From Nemertoderma westbladi (taxonomy: Eukaryota; Xenacoelomorpha; Nemertodermatida; Nemertodermatidae): DNA of 64,000 nt. The stretch is taken from positions 1 through 64,000 of the forward strand of contig JAUCBJ010001294.1 of NCBI GenBank assembly GCA_032718475.1, read 5' to 3'. The notes beneath the pieces are model-generated. The model did not search any database, was not told the DNA's origin, and saw only the letters and a list, made by a program, of their open reading frames with translations. This document shows positions 24,545 through 37,977 of the stretch, piece after piece; position 1 is the stretch's first letter, and each line of letters starts with the position of its first letter. The translations under genes and the position numbers were made by a program.

Positions 24545-27500
24545 CCTGGACACACTGAGTAGCCAACCCCAACACGGTGTCGCCAACCCGCTTAAACAAC
24601 CTGGACACACTGAGTAGCCAACCCCAACACGGTGTCGCCAACCCGTTTAACCAACCTGGACACACTGAGTAGCCAACCCCAACACGGTATCGCCAACCCG
24701 CTTAACCAACCTGGACACACTGAGTAGCCAACCCCAACACGGTGTCGCCAACCCGCTTAACCAACCTGGACACACTGAGTAGCCAACCCCAACACGGTGT
24801 CGCCAACCCGCTTAACCAACCTGGACACACTGAGTAGCCAACCCCAACACGGTGCCCCCAACCCGCTTAACCAACCTGGACACACTGAGTAGCCAACCCC
24901 AACACGGTGTCGCCAACCCGCTTAACCCACCTGGACACACTGAGTAGCCAACCCCAACACGGTGTCGCCAACCCGTTTATCCAACCTGGACACACTGAGT
25001 AGCCAACCCCAACATGGTGTCGCCAACCCGCTTAACCAAACCTGGACACTCTGAGTAGCTACAGTACCCCAACACGGTGTCGCCAACCCACTTAACCCAC
25101 CTGGACACACTGAGTAGCCAACCCCAACACGGTGTCGCCAACCCGCTTAACCAACCTGGACACACTGAGATGCCAACCCCAACACGGTGTCGCCAACCCG
25201 CTTAACCAACCTGGACACACTGAGTAGGCCTAGCCAACCCCAACACGGTGTCGCCAACCCGATTAACCCACCTGGACACACTGAGTAGCCAACCCCAACA
25301 CGGTGTCGCCAACCCGCTTAACTAACCTGGACACACTGAGTAGCCAACCCCAACACGGTGTCGCCAACCCGCTTAACCAACCTGGACACACTGAGTAGCC
25401 AACCCCCACACGGTGTCGCCAACCCGCTTAACCAACCTGGACACACTGAGTAGCCAACCCCAACACGGTGTCGCCAACCCGCTTAACCCACCTGGACACA
25501 CTGAGTAGCCAACCCCAACACGGTGTCGCCAACCCGTTTAACCAACCTGGACACACTGAGTAGCCAACCCCAACACGGTGTCGCCAACCCGCTTAACCAA
25601 CCTGGACACACTGAGTAGCCAACCCCAACACGGTGTCGCCAACCCGCTTAACCAACCTGGACACACTGAGTAGCCAACCCCAACACGGTGTCGCCAACCC
25701 GCTTAACCCACCTGGACACACTGAGTAGCCAACCCCAACACGGTGTCGCCAACCCGCTTAAACAACCTGGACACACTGAGTAGCCAACCCCAACACGGTA
25801 TCGCCAACCCGCTTAACCAACCTGGACACACTGAGTAGCCAACCCCAACACGGTGTCGCCAACCCGCTTAACCAACCTGGACACACTGAGATGCCAACCC
25901 CAACATGGTGTCGCCAACCCGCTTAACCAAACCTGGACACTCTGAGTAGCTACAGTAACCCCAACACGGTGTCGCCAACCCACTTAACCCACCTGGACAC
26001 ACTGAGTAGCCAACCCCAACACGGTGTCGCCAACCCGCTTAACCAATCTGAACACACTGAGTAGCCAACCCCAACACGGTGTCGCCAACCCGCTTAACCC
26101 ACCTGGACACACTGAGTAGCCAACCCCAACATGGTGTCGCCAACCCGCTTAACCAAACCTGGACACTCTGAGTAGCTACAGTAACCCCAACACGGTGTCG
26201 CCAACCCACTTAACCCACCTGGACACACTGAGTAGCCAACCCCAACACGGTGTCGCCAACCCGCTTAACCAACCTGGACACACTGAGATGCCAACCCCAA
26301 CACGGTGTCGCCAACCCGCTTAACCAACCTGGACACACTGAGTAGGCCTAGCCAACCCCAACACGGTGTCGCCAACCCGCTTAACCCACCTGGACACACT
26401 GAGTAGCCAACCCCAACACGGTGTCGCCAACCCGCTTAACTAACCTGGACACACTGAGTAGCCAACCCCAACACGGTGTCGCCAACCCGCTTAACCAACC
26501 TGGACACACTGAGTAGCCAACCCCCACACGGTGTCGCCAACCCGCTTAACCAACCTGGACACACTGAGTAGCCAACCCCAACACGGTGTCGCCAACCCGC
26601 TTAACCCACCTGGACACACTGAGTAGCCAACCCCAACACGGTGTCGCCAACCCGCTTAACTAACCTGGACACACTGAGTAGCCAACCCCAACACGGTGTC
26701 GCCAACCCGTTTAACTAACCTGGACACACTGAGTAGCCAACCCCAACACGGTGTCGCCAACCCGCTTAACTAACCTGGACACACTGAGTAGCCAATCCCA
26801 ACACGGTGCCCCCAACCCGCTTAACCAACCTGGACACACTGAGTAGCCAACCCCAACACGGTGTCGCCAACCCGCTTAACTAACATGGACACACTGAGTA
26901 GCCAACCCCAACACGGTGTCGCCAACCCGCTTAACCAACCTGGACACACTGAGTAGCCAAACCCAACACGGTGTCGCCAACCCGCTTAACTAACCTGGAC
27001 ACACTGAGTAGCCAACCCCAACACGGTGTCGCCAACCCGCTTAACTAACCTGGACACACTGAGTAGCCAACCCCAACACGGTGTCGCCAACCCGCTTAAC
27101 TAACCTGGACACACTGAGTAGCCAACCCCAACACGGTGTCGCCAACCCGCTTAACTAACCTGGACACACTGAGTAGCCAACCCCAACACGGTGTCGCCAA
27201 CCCGCTTAACCAACCTGGGCACACTGAGTAGCCAACCCCAACACGGTGTCGCCAACCCGCTTAACTAACCTGGACACACTGAGTAGCCAACCCCAACACG
27301 TGTCGCCAACCCGCTTAACTAACCTGGACACACTGAGTACCCAACCCCAACACGGTGTCGCCAACCCGCTTAACCCACCTGGACACACTGAGTAGCCAAA
27401 CCCAACACGGTGTCGCCAACCCGCTTAACTAACCTGGACACACTGAGTAGCCAACCCCAACACGGTGCCCCCAACCCGCTTAACCAACCTGGGCACACTG

Positions 27501-30500
27501 AGTAGCCAACCCCAACACGGTGTCGCCAACCCGCTTAACTAACCTGGACACACTGATTAGCCAACCCCAACACGGTGTCGCCAACCCGCTTAACTAACCT
27601 GGACACACTGAGTAGCCAACCCTAACACGGTGTCGCCAACCCGCTTAACCAACCTGGACACACTGAGTAGCCAAACCCAACACGGTGTCGCCAACCCGCT
27701 TAACTAACCTGGACACACTGAGTAGCCAACCCCAACACGGTGTCGCCAACCCGCTTAACTAACCTGGACACACTGAGTAGCCAACCCCAACACGGTGTCG
27801 CCAACCCGCTTAACTAACCTGGACACACTGAGTAGCCAACCCCAACACGGTGTCGCCAACCCGCTTAACCAACCTGGGCACACTGAGTAGCCAACCCCAA
27901 CACGGTGTCGCCAACCCGCTTAACTAACCTGGACACACTGAGTAGCCAACCCCAACACGGTGTCGCCAACCCGCTTAACCAACCTGGGCACACTGAGTAG
28001 CCAACCCCAACACGGTGTCGCCAACCCGCTTAACTAACTTGGACACACTGAGTAGCCAACCCCAACACGGTGTCGCCAACCCGCTTAACCAATCTGAACA
28101 CACTGAGTAGCCAACCCCAACACGGTGTCGCCAACCCGCTTAACCCACCTGGACACACTGAGTAGCCAACCCCAACATGGTGTCGCCAACCCGCTTAACC
28201 AAACCTGGACACTCTGAGTAGCTACAGTAACCCCAACACGGTGTCGCCAACCCACTTAACCCACCTGGACACACTGAGTAGCCAACCCCAACACGGTGTC
28301 GCCAACCCGCTTAACCAACCTGGACACACTGAGATGCCAACCCCAACACGGTGTCGCCAACCCGCTTAACCAACCTGGACACACTGAGTAGGCCTAGCCA
28401 ACCCCAACACGGTGTCGCCAACCCGCTTAACCCACCTGGACACACTGAGTAGCCAACCCCAACACGGTGTCGCCAACCCGCTTAACTAACCTGGACACAC
28501 TGAGTAGCCAACCCCAACACGGTGTCGCCAACCCGCTTAACCAACCTGGACACACTGAGTAGCCAACCCCCACACGGTGTCGCCAACCCGCTTAACCAAC
28601 CTGGACACACTGAGTAGCCAACCCCAACACGGTGTCGCCAACCCGCTTAACCCACCTGGACACACTGAGTAGCCAACCCCAACACGGTGTCGCCAACCCG
28701 CTTAACTAACCTGGACACACTGAGTAGCCAACCCCAACACGGTGTCGCCAACCCGCTTAACTAACCTGGACACACTGAGTAGCCAACCCCAACACGGTGT
28801 CGCCAACCCGCTTAACCCACCTGGACACACTGAGTAGCCAAACCCAACACGGTGTCGTCAACCCGCTTAACTAACCTGGACACACTGAGTAGCCAACCCC
28901 AACACGGTGCCCCCAACCCGCTTAACCAACCTGGACACACTGAGTAGCCAACCCCAACATGGTTTCGACAACCCGCTTAACCAAACCTGGACACTCTGAG
29001 TAGCTACAGTAACCCCAACACGGTGTCGCCAACCCACTTAACCCACCTGGACACACTGAGTAGCCAACCCCAACACGGTGTCGCCAACCCGCTTAACCAA
29101 TCTGAACACACTAGTAGCCAACCCCAACACGGTGTCGCCAACCCGCTTAACCAATCTGAACACACTGAGTAGCCAACCCCAACACGGTGTCGCCAACCCG
29201 TTTAACCCACCTGGACACACTGAGTAGCCAACCCCAACACGGTGTCGCCAACCCGCTTAACCAATCTGAACACACTGAGTAGCCAACCCCAACACGGTGT
29301 CGCCAACCCGTTTAACCAACCTGGACACACTGAGTAGCCAACCCCAACACGGTGTCGCCAACCCACTTAACCCACCTGGACACACTGAGTAGCCAACCCC
29401 AACACGGTGTCGCCAACCCGCTTAACCAATCTGAACACACTGAGTAGCCAACCCCAACATGGTGTCGACAACCCGCTTAACCAAACCTGGACACTCTGAG
29501 TAGCTACAGTAACCCCAACACGGTGTCGCCAACCCACTTAACCCATCTGGACACACTGAGTAGCCAACCCCAACACGGTGTCGCCAACCCGCTTAACCAA
29601 CCTGGACACACTGAGTAGGCCTAGCCAACCCCAACACGGTGTCGCCAACCCACTTAACCCACCTGGACACACTGAGTAGCCAACCCCAACACGGTGTCGC
29701 CAACCCGCTTAACCAATCTGAACACACTGAGTAGCCAACCCCAACACGGTGTCGCCAACCCACTTAACCCACCTGGACACACTGAGTAGCCAACCCCAAC
29801 ACGGTGTCGCCAACCCGCTTAACCAACCTGGACACACTGAGTAGGCCTAGCCAACCCCAACACGGTGTCGCCAACCCACTTAACCCACCTGGACACACTG
29901 AGTAGCCAACCCCCACACGGTGTCGCCAACCCGCTTAACCAACCTGGACACACTGAGTAGGCCTAGCCAACCCCAACACGGTGTCGCCAACCCACTTAAC
30001 CCACCTGGACACACTGAGTAGCCAACCCCCACACGGTGTCGCCAACCCACTTAACCCACCTGGACACACTGAGTAGCCAACCCCAACACGGTGTCGCCAA
30101 CCCGCTTAACCAACCTGGACACACTGAGTAGGCCTAGCCAACCCCAACACGGTGTCGCCAACCCACTTAACCCACCTGGACACACTGAGTAGCCAACCCC
30201 CACACGGTGTCGCCAACCCGCTTAACCCACCTGGACACACTGAGTAGCCAACCCCAACACGGTGTCGCCAACCCGCTTAACCAACCTGGACACACTGAGT
30301 AGCCAACCCCAACACGGTGTCGCCAACCCGCTTAACTAACCTGGACACACTGAGTAGCCAACCCCAACATGGTGTCGCCAACCCGCTTAACCAACCTGGA
30401 CACACTGAGTAGCCAACCCCAACACGGTGTCGCCAACCCGCGTAACCAACCTGGACACACTGAGTAGCCAACTTCAACACAGTGTCGCCAACCCTCTTAA

Positions 30501-33500
30501 ACCTGGACACACTGAGTAGCCAACCCCCACACGGTGTCGCCAACCCGCTTAACCAACCTGGACACACTAAGTAGCCAACCCCCACACGGTGTCGCCAACC
30601 CGCTTAACCAACCTGGACACACTGAGTAGCCAACCCCAACACGGTGTCGCCAACCCGCTTAACCAACCTGGACACACTGAGTAGCCAACCCCAACACGGT
30701 GTCGCCAACCCGCTTAACCAACCTGGACACACTGAGTAGCCAACCCCAACACGGTGTCGCCAACCCGCTTAACCAACCTGGACACACTGAGTAGCCAACC
30801 CCCACACGGTGTCGCCAACCCGCTTAACCAACCTGGACACACTGAGTAGCCAACCCCAACACGGTGTCGCCAACCCGCTTAACCAATCTGAACACACTGA
30901 GTAGCCAACCCCAACACGGTGTCGCCAACCCACTTAACCCACCTGGACACACTGAGTAGCCAACCCCAACACGGTGTCGCCAACCCGCTTAACCAACCTG
31001 GACACACTGAGTAGGCCTAGCCAACCCCAACACGGTGTCGCCAACCCACTTAACCCACCTGGACACACTGAGTAGCCAACCCCCACACGGTGTCGCCAAC
31101 CCGCTTAACCAACCTGGACACACTGAGTAGGCCTAGCCAACCCCAACACGGTGTCGCCAACCCACTTAACCCACCTGGACACACTGAGTAGCCAACCCCC
31201 ACACGGTGTCGCCAACCCACTTAACCCACCTGGACACACTGAGTAGCCAACCCCAACACGGTGTCGCCAACCCGCTTAACCAACCTGGACACACTGAGTA
31301 GGCCTAGCCAACCCCAACACGGTGTCGCCAACCCACTTAACCCACCTGGACACACTGAGTAGCCAACCCCCACACGGTGTCGCCAACCCGCTTAACCCAC
31401 CTGGACACACTGAGTAGCCAACCCCAACACGGTGTCGCCAACCCGCTTAACCAACCTGGACACACTGAGTAGCCAACCCCAACACGGTGTCGCCAACCCG
31501 CTTAACTAACCTGGACACACTGAGTAGCCAACCCCAACATGGTGTCGCCAACCCGCTTAACCAACCTGGACACACTGAGTAGCCAACCCCAACACGGTGT
31601 CGCCAACCCGCGTAACCAACCTGGACACACTGAGTAGCCAACTTCAACACAGTGTCGCCAACCCTCTTAAACCTGGACACACTGAGTAGCCAACCCCCAC
31701 ACGGTGTCGCCAACCCGCTTAACCAACCTGGACACACTAAGTAGCCAACCCCCACACGGTGTCGCCAACCCGCTTAACCAACCTGGACACACTGAGTAGC
31801 CAACCCCAACACGGTGTCGCCAACCCGCTTAACCAACCTGGACACACTGAGTAGCCAACCCCAACACGGTGTCGCCAACCCGCTTAACCAACCTGGACAC
31901 ACTGAGTAGCCAACCCCAACACGGTGTCGCCAACCCGCTTAACCAACCTGGACACACTGAGTAGCCAACCCCCACACGGTGTCGCCAACCCGCTTAACCA
32001 ACCTGGACACACTGAGTAGCCAACCCCAACACGGTGTCGCCAACCCGCTTAACCAATCTGAACACACTGAGTAGCCAACCCCAACACGGTGTCGCCAACC
32101 CACTTAACCCACCTGGACACACTGAGTAGCCAACCCCAACACGGTGTCGCCAACCCGCTTAACCAACCTGGACACACTGAGTAGGCCTAGCCAACCCCAA
32201 CACGGTGTCGCCAACCCACTTAACCCACCTGGACACACTGAGTAGCCAACCCCCACACGGTGTCGCCAACCCGCTTAACCAACCTGGACACACTGAGTAG
32301 GCCTAGCCAACCCCAACACGGTGTCGCCAACCCACTTAACCCACCTGGACACACTGAGTAGCCAACCCCCACACTGTGTCGCCAACCCACTTAACCCACC
32401 TGGACACACTGAGTAGCCAACCCCAACACGGTGTCGCCAACCCGCTTAACCAACCTGGACACACTGAGTAGGCCTAGCCAACCCCAACACGGTGTCGCCA
32501 ACCCACTTAACCCACCTGGACACACTGAGTAGCCAACCCCCACACGGTGTCGCCAACCCGCTTAACCCACCTGGACACACTGAGTAGCCAACCCCAACAC
32601 GGTGTCGCCAACCCGCTTAACCAACCTGGACACACTGAGTAGCCAACCCCAACACGGTGTCGCCAACCCGCTTAACTAACCTGGACACACTGAGTAGCCA
32701 ACCCCAACATGGTGTCGCCAACCCGCTTAACCAACCTGGACACACTGAGTAGCCAACCCCAACACGGTGTCGCCAACCCGCGTAACCAACCTGGACACAC
32801 TGAGTAGCCAACTTCAACACAGTGTCGCCAACCCTCTTAAACCTGGACACACTGAGTAGCCAACCCCCACACGGTGTCGCCAACCCGCTTAACCAACCTG
32901 GACACACTAAGTAGCCAACCCCCACACGGTGTCGCCAACCCGTTTAACCAACCTGGACACACTGAGTAGCCAACCCCAACACGGTGTCGCCAACCCGCTT
33001 AACCAACCTGGACACACTGAGTAGCCAACCCCAACACGGTGTCGCCAACCCGCTTAACCAACCTGGACACACTGAGTAGCCAACCCCAACACGGTGTCGC
33101 CAACCCGCTTAACCAACCTGGACACACTGAGTAGCCAACCCCAACACGGTGTCGCCAACCCACTTAACCCACCTGGACACACTGAGTAGCCAACCCCCAC
33201 ACGGTGTCGCCAACCCACTTAACCCACCTGGACACACTGAGTAGCCAACCCCAACACGGTGTCGCCAACCCGCTTAACCAACCTGGACACACTGAGTAGG
33301 CCTAGCCAACCCCCACACGGTGTCGCCAACCCGCTTAACCAACCTGGACACACTGAGTAGCCAACCCCAACACGGTGTCGCCAACCCGCTTAACCCACCT
33401 GGACACACTGAGTAGCCAACCCCAACACGGTGTCGCCAACCCGCTTAACTAACCTGGACACACTGAGTAGCCAACCCCAACACGGTGTCGCCAACCCGCT

Positions 33501-36500
33501 TAACTAACCTGGACACACTGAGTAGCCAACCCCAACACGGTGTCGCCAACCCGCTTAACCCACCTGGACACACTGAGTAGCCAAACCCAACACGGTGTCG
33601 TCAACCCGCTTAACTAACCTGGACACACTGAGTAGCCAACCCCAACACGGTGCCCCCAACCCGCTTAACCAACCTGGACACACTGAGTAGCCAACCCCAA
33701 CATGGTTTCGACAACCCGCTTAACCAAACCTGGACACTCTGAGTAGCTACAGTAACCCCAACACGGTGTCGCCAACCCACTTAACCCACCTGGACACACT
33801 GAGTAGCCAACCCCAACACGGTGTCGCCAACCCGCTTAACCAATCTGAACACACTGAGTAGCCAACCCCAACACGGTGTCGCCAACCCGCTTAACCAATC
33901 TGAACACACTGAGTAGCCAACCCCAACACGGTGTCGCCAACCCGTTTAACCCACCTGGACACACTGAGTAGCCAACCCCAACACGGTGTCGCCAACCCGC
34001 TTAACCAATCTGAACACACTGAGTAGCCAACCCCAACACGGTGTCGCCAACCCGTTTAACCAACCTGGACACATTGAGTAGCCAACCCCAACACGGTGTC
34101 GCCAACCCACTTAACCCACCTGGACACACTGAGTAGCCAACCCCAACACGGTGTCGCCAACCCGCTTAACCAATCTGAACACACTGAGTAGCCAACCCCA
34201 ACATGGTGTCGACAACCCGCTTAACCAAACCTGGACACTCTGAGTAGCTACAGTAACACCAACACGGTGTCGCCAACCCACTTAACCCATCTGGACACAC
34301 TGAGTAGCCAACCCCAACACGGTGTCGCCAACCCGCTTAACCAACCTGGACACACTGAGTAGGCCTAGCCAACCCCAACACGGTGTCGCCAACCCACTTA
34401 ACCCACCTGGACACACTGAGTAGCCAACCCCAACACGGTGTCGCCAACCCGCTTAACCAATCTGAACACACTGAGTAGCCAACCCCAACACGGTGTCGCC
34501 AACCCACTTAACCCACCTGGACACACTGAGTAGCCAACCCCAACACGGTGTCGCCAACCCGCTTAACCAACCTGGACACACTGAGTAGGCCTAGCCAACC
34601 CCAACACGGTGTCGCCAACCCACTTAACCCACCTGGACGCACTGAGTAGCCAACCCCCACACGGTGTCGCCAACCCGCTTAACCAACCTGGACACACTGA
34701 GTAGGCCTAGCCAACCCCAACACGGTGTCGCCAACCCACTTAACCCACCTGGACACACTGAGTAGCCAACCCCCACACGGTGTCGCCAACCCACTTAACC
34801 CACCTGGACACACTGAGTAGCCAACCCCAACACGGTGTCGCCAACCCGCTTAACCAACCTGGACACACTGAGTAGGCCTAGCCAACCCCAACACGGTGTC
34901 GCCAACCCACTTAACCCACCTGGACACACTGAGTAGCCAACCCCCACACGGTGTCGCCAACCCGCTTAACCCACCTGGACACACTGAGTAGCCAACCCCA
35001 ACACGGTGTCGCCAACCCGCTTAACCAACCTGGACACACTGAGTAGCCAACCCCAACACGGTGTCGCCAACCCGCTTAACTAACCTGGACACACTGAGTA
35101 GCCAACCCCAACATGGTGTCGCCAACCCGCTTAACCAACCTGGACACACTGAGTAGCCAACCCCAACACGGTGTCGCCAACCCGCGTAACCAACCTGGAC
35201 ACACTGAGTAGCCAACTTCAACACAGTGTCGCCAACCCTCTTAAACCTGGACACACTGAGTAGCCAACCCCCACACGGTGTCGCCAACCCGCTTAACCAA
35301 CCTGGACACACTAAGTAGCCAACCCCCACACGGTGTCGCCAACCCGCTTAACCAACCTGGACACACTGAGTAGCCAACCCCAACACGGTGTCGCCAACCC
35401 GCTTAACCAACCTGGACACACTGAGTAGCCAACCCCAACACGGTGTCGCCAACCCGCTTAACCAACCTGGACACACTGAGTAGCCAACCCCAACACGGTG
35501 TCGCCAACCCGCTTAACCAACCTGGACACACTGAGTAGCCAACCCCCACACGGTGTCGCCAACCCGCTTAACCAACCTGGACACACTGAGTAGCCAACCC
35601 CAACACGGTGTCGCCAACCCGCTTAACCAATCTGAACACACTGAGTAGCCAACCCCAACACGGTGTCGCCAACCCACTTAACCCACCTGGACACACTGAG
35701 TAGCCAACCCCAACACGGTGTCGCCAACCCGCTTAACCAACCTGGACACACTGAGTAGGCCTAGCCAACCCCAACACGGTGTCGCCAACCCACTTAACCC
35801 ACCTGGACACACTGAGTAGGGAACCCCCACACGGTGTCGCCAACCCGCTTAACCAACCTGGACACACTGAGTAGGCCTAGCCAACCCCAACACGGTGTCG
35901 CCAACCCACTTAACCCACCTGGACACACTGAGTAGCCAACCCCCACACGGTGTCGCCAACCCACTTAACCCACCTGGACACACTGAGTAGCCAACCCCAA
36001 CACGGTGTCGCCAACCCGCTTAACCAACCTGGACACACTGAGTAGGCCTAGCCAACCCCAACACGGTGTCGCCAACCCACTTAACCCACCTGGACACACT
36101 GAGTAGCCAACCCCCACACGGTGTCGCCAACCCGCTTAACCCACCTGGACACACTGAGTAGCCAACCCCAACACGGTGTCGCCAACCCGCTTAACCAACC
36201 TGGACACACTGAGTAGCCAACCCCAACACGGTGTCGCCAACCCGCTTAACTAACCTGGACACACTGAGTAGCCAACCCCAACATGGTGTCGCCAACCCGC
36301 TTAACCAACCTGGACACACTGAGTAGCCAACCCCAACACGGTGTCGCCAACCCGCGTAACCAACCTGGACACACTGAGTAGCCAACTTCAACACAGTGTC
36401 GCCAACCCTCTTAAACCTGGACACACTGAGTAGCCAACCCCAACACGGTGTCGCCAACCCGCGTAACCAACCTGGACACACTGAGTAGCCAACTTCAACA

Positions 36501-37180
36501 CAGTGTCGCCAACCCTCTTAAACCTGGACACACTGAGTAGCCAACCCCAACACGGTGTCGCCAACCCGCTTAACTAACCTGGACACACTGAGTAGCCAAC
36601 CCCAACACGGTGTCGCCAACCCGCTTAACTAACCTGGACACACTGAGTAGCCAACCCCCACACGGTATCGCCAACCCGCTTAACCAACCTGGACACACTA
36701 AGTAGCCAACCCCCACACGGTGTCGCCAACCCGCTTAACCAACCTGGACACACTGAGTAGCCAACCCCAACACGGTGTCGCCAACCCGCTTAACCAACCT
36801 GGACACACTGAGTAGCCAACCCCAACACGGTGTCGCCAACCCGCTTAACCAACCTGGACACACTGAGTAGCCAACCCCAACACGGTGTCGCCAACCCGCT
36901 TAACCAACCTGGACACACTGAGTAGCCAACCCCCACACGGTGTCGCCAACCCGCTTAACCAACCTGGACACACTGAGTAGCCAACCCCAACACGGTGTCG
37001 CCAACCCGCTTAACCAACCTGGACACACTGAGTAGCCAACCCCAACACGGTGTCGCCAACCCGCTTAACCAACCTGGACACACTGAGTAGCCAACCCCCA
37101 CACGGTGTCGCCAACCCGCTTAACCAACCTGGACACACTGAGTAGCCAACCCCAACACGGTGTCGCCAACCCGCTTAACC
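24545..37180 (-). repeat. 55-bp minisatellite derived from an Argonaute exon end and splice donor
   Basis: About 230 tandem copies, oriented with the gene. In the minus sense a unit reads GTTAAGCGGGTTGGCGACAC, CGTGTTGGGGTTGGCTACTC, AGTGTGTCCAG|GTTG. The first 51 bases are the final codons of Argonaute exon 2 ([17 protein letters not shown]) and the last four are the intron start. The exon copy itself (37180-37129) is the first unit. Variants include donors GTTGGT, GTTAGT, GTGGGT and GTTTGG, a lost donor (CAGATTGG), a 4-bp GGCC-containing insertion (GTAGGCCTAGCC on plus), and GTGCCCCC for GTGTCGCC. Higher-order repeats of 1170 bp and larger duplications are visible. GC content is far above the flanks. 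The many short open frames in it are not genes. Confidence 0.97.
30277..37000 (-). repeat. Higher-order repeats within the 55-bp array (1170 bp and about 4.74 kb)
   Basis: An identical variant block recurs at 30277, 31447, 32617, 35021 and 36191, that is at exact 1170-bp steps except for one 2404-bp step. The block has a CGCGTAACC variant, then AACTTCAACACAGTGTCGCC, then CCTCTTAAACC. The variant pair GTGCCCCC / ATGGTTTCGACA occurs at about 28905 and 33646, an offset of about 4.74 kb, matching 30277 to 35021. The array therefore grew by duplication of multi-unit blocks as well as single units. Confidence 0.85.
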
Positions 37181-37977
37181 TCCGCGTAGACTGGCGTCTT
37201 CCCGGGAAGAACGATGATAACGAGTTGCAGACCGTTGAACGAGTTCTTGAGGTAGCGCAACATCGGCTCAACCTGATCGGCGCCGGTCGCGTACTTACAG
37301 AAACTCGGCTGCGATACGATCGCCATACCGGCGTCGTTCGAGATGCGACGAAGCTGCTCCGTGAAGTTACGAAGGTTCTCCTCGCGACATTGTTTCTGCG
37401 GCGCGAAACACGCGATAGCCCACACGCGTATCTCAATCCCTGTGTGGAATTGCTTCCCGCGCATATCCCAGACGCCCTGATTGGGCAAGGCCTGCTGCTT
37501 AGTCTGCCGACCGCCGTACTGAATCTTAGGGGCACCTAGCACTCGCCCCTGAACTTCAGTCATCGCCGCGTTCACCATGATCCCGAACTCGCGAATGTAG
37601 CGGTCGTTATTGAAATCGGCCTTCCCCACGAGCGAGTTGATCTCTCTCTCGCGATCCGGGGCGGAGCGCGCGGTCGCTTTAATCATTGTGGAGGTCTGCA
37701 TATCGGTTAACTTCTTGATGCACCGCTGCCCCGGCACAATGTTGCAGACCTCCAGCGGCAGGTAGGTGTGCTTCTGCTCCTGGCCCACCTGCAGGCAGGG
37801 CAGGAAGGGGTACTGCAGCTTGAGTCTATGTTTGTCCTGGAAGTACTTGGAGACGGTGCACTCCACTGTCTGCCCGTTCTCCAGCTGCAGTGGGAAGGTT
37901 TGGCCCTGGGCCGGCCGGCGGGTCACGTTGCAGACACGGTATTTACGTTTCATATTGCCGCAGTGCGTGATCTCCAC
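37129..37977 (-). CDS. AGO2-like: Argonaute exon 2: end of PAZ, linker 2 and MID
   Basis: This exon is 849 nt (283 codons), phase 0 at both ends. The acceptor TAG|GTGGAG joins K-G-L-K to VEITHCG. The donor is CAG|GTTGGT at 37129/37128. It encodes the end of PAZ ([35 protein letters not shown]), linker 2 ([19 protein letters not shown]) and MID ([34 protein letters not shown]). Tyr of PVYAEVKR, Lys of VKR and Gln of TQCVQ correspond to human AGO2 Y529, K533 and Q545, which bind the guide 5' phosphate. The last 51-52 nt are identical to the 55-bp minisatellite that fills the next intron. Reading past the donor gives V-G-stop. Confidence 0.97.

Noticed and set aside
24922-36481. Many open frames of 60-102 codons inside the 55-bp array
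   Set aside because: They are products of the repeat; each ends at the TAA in GTTGGTTAAG and none has independent support.
24545-37180. CRISPR-like regular array
   Set aside because: There are no unique spacers; the whole 55-bp unit is repeated, in an animal intron, and matches the adjacent exon.
37105-37539. 144-codon plus frame opposite Argonaute exon 2, and similar plus frames at 20050-20586 and 41177-41599
   Set aside because: They are antisense shadows of conserved Argonaute coding exons.
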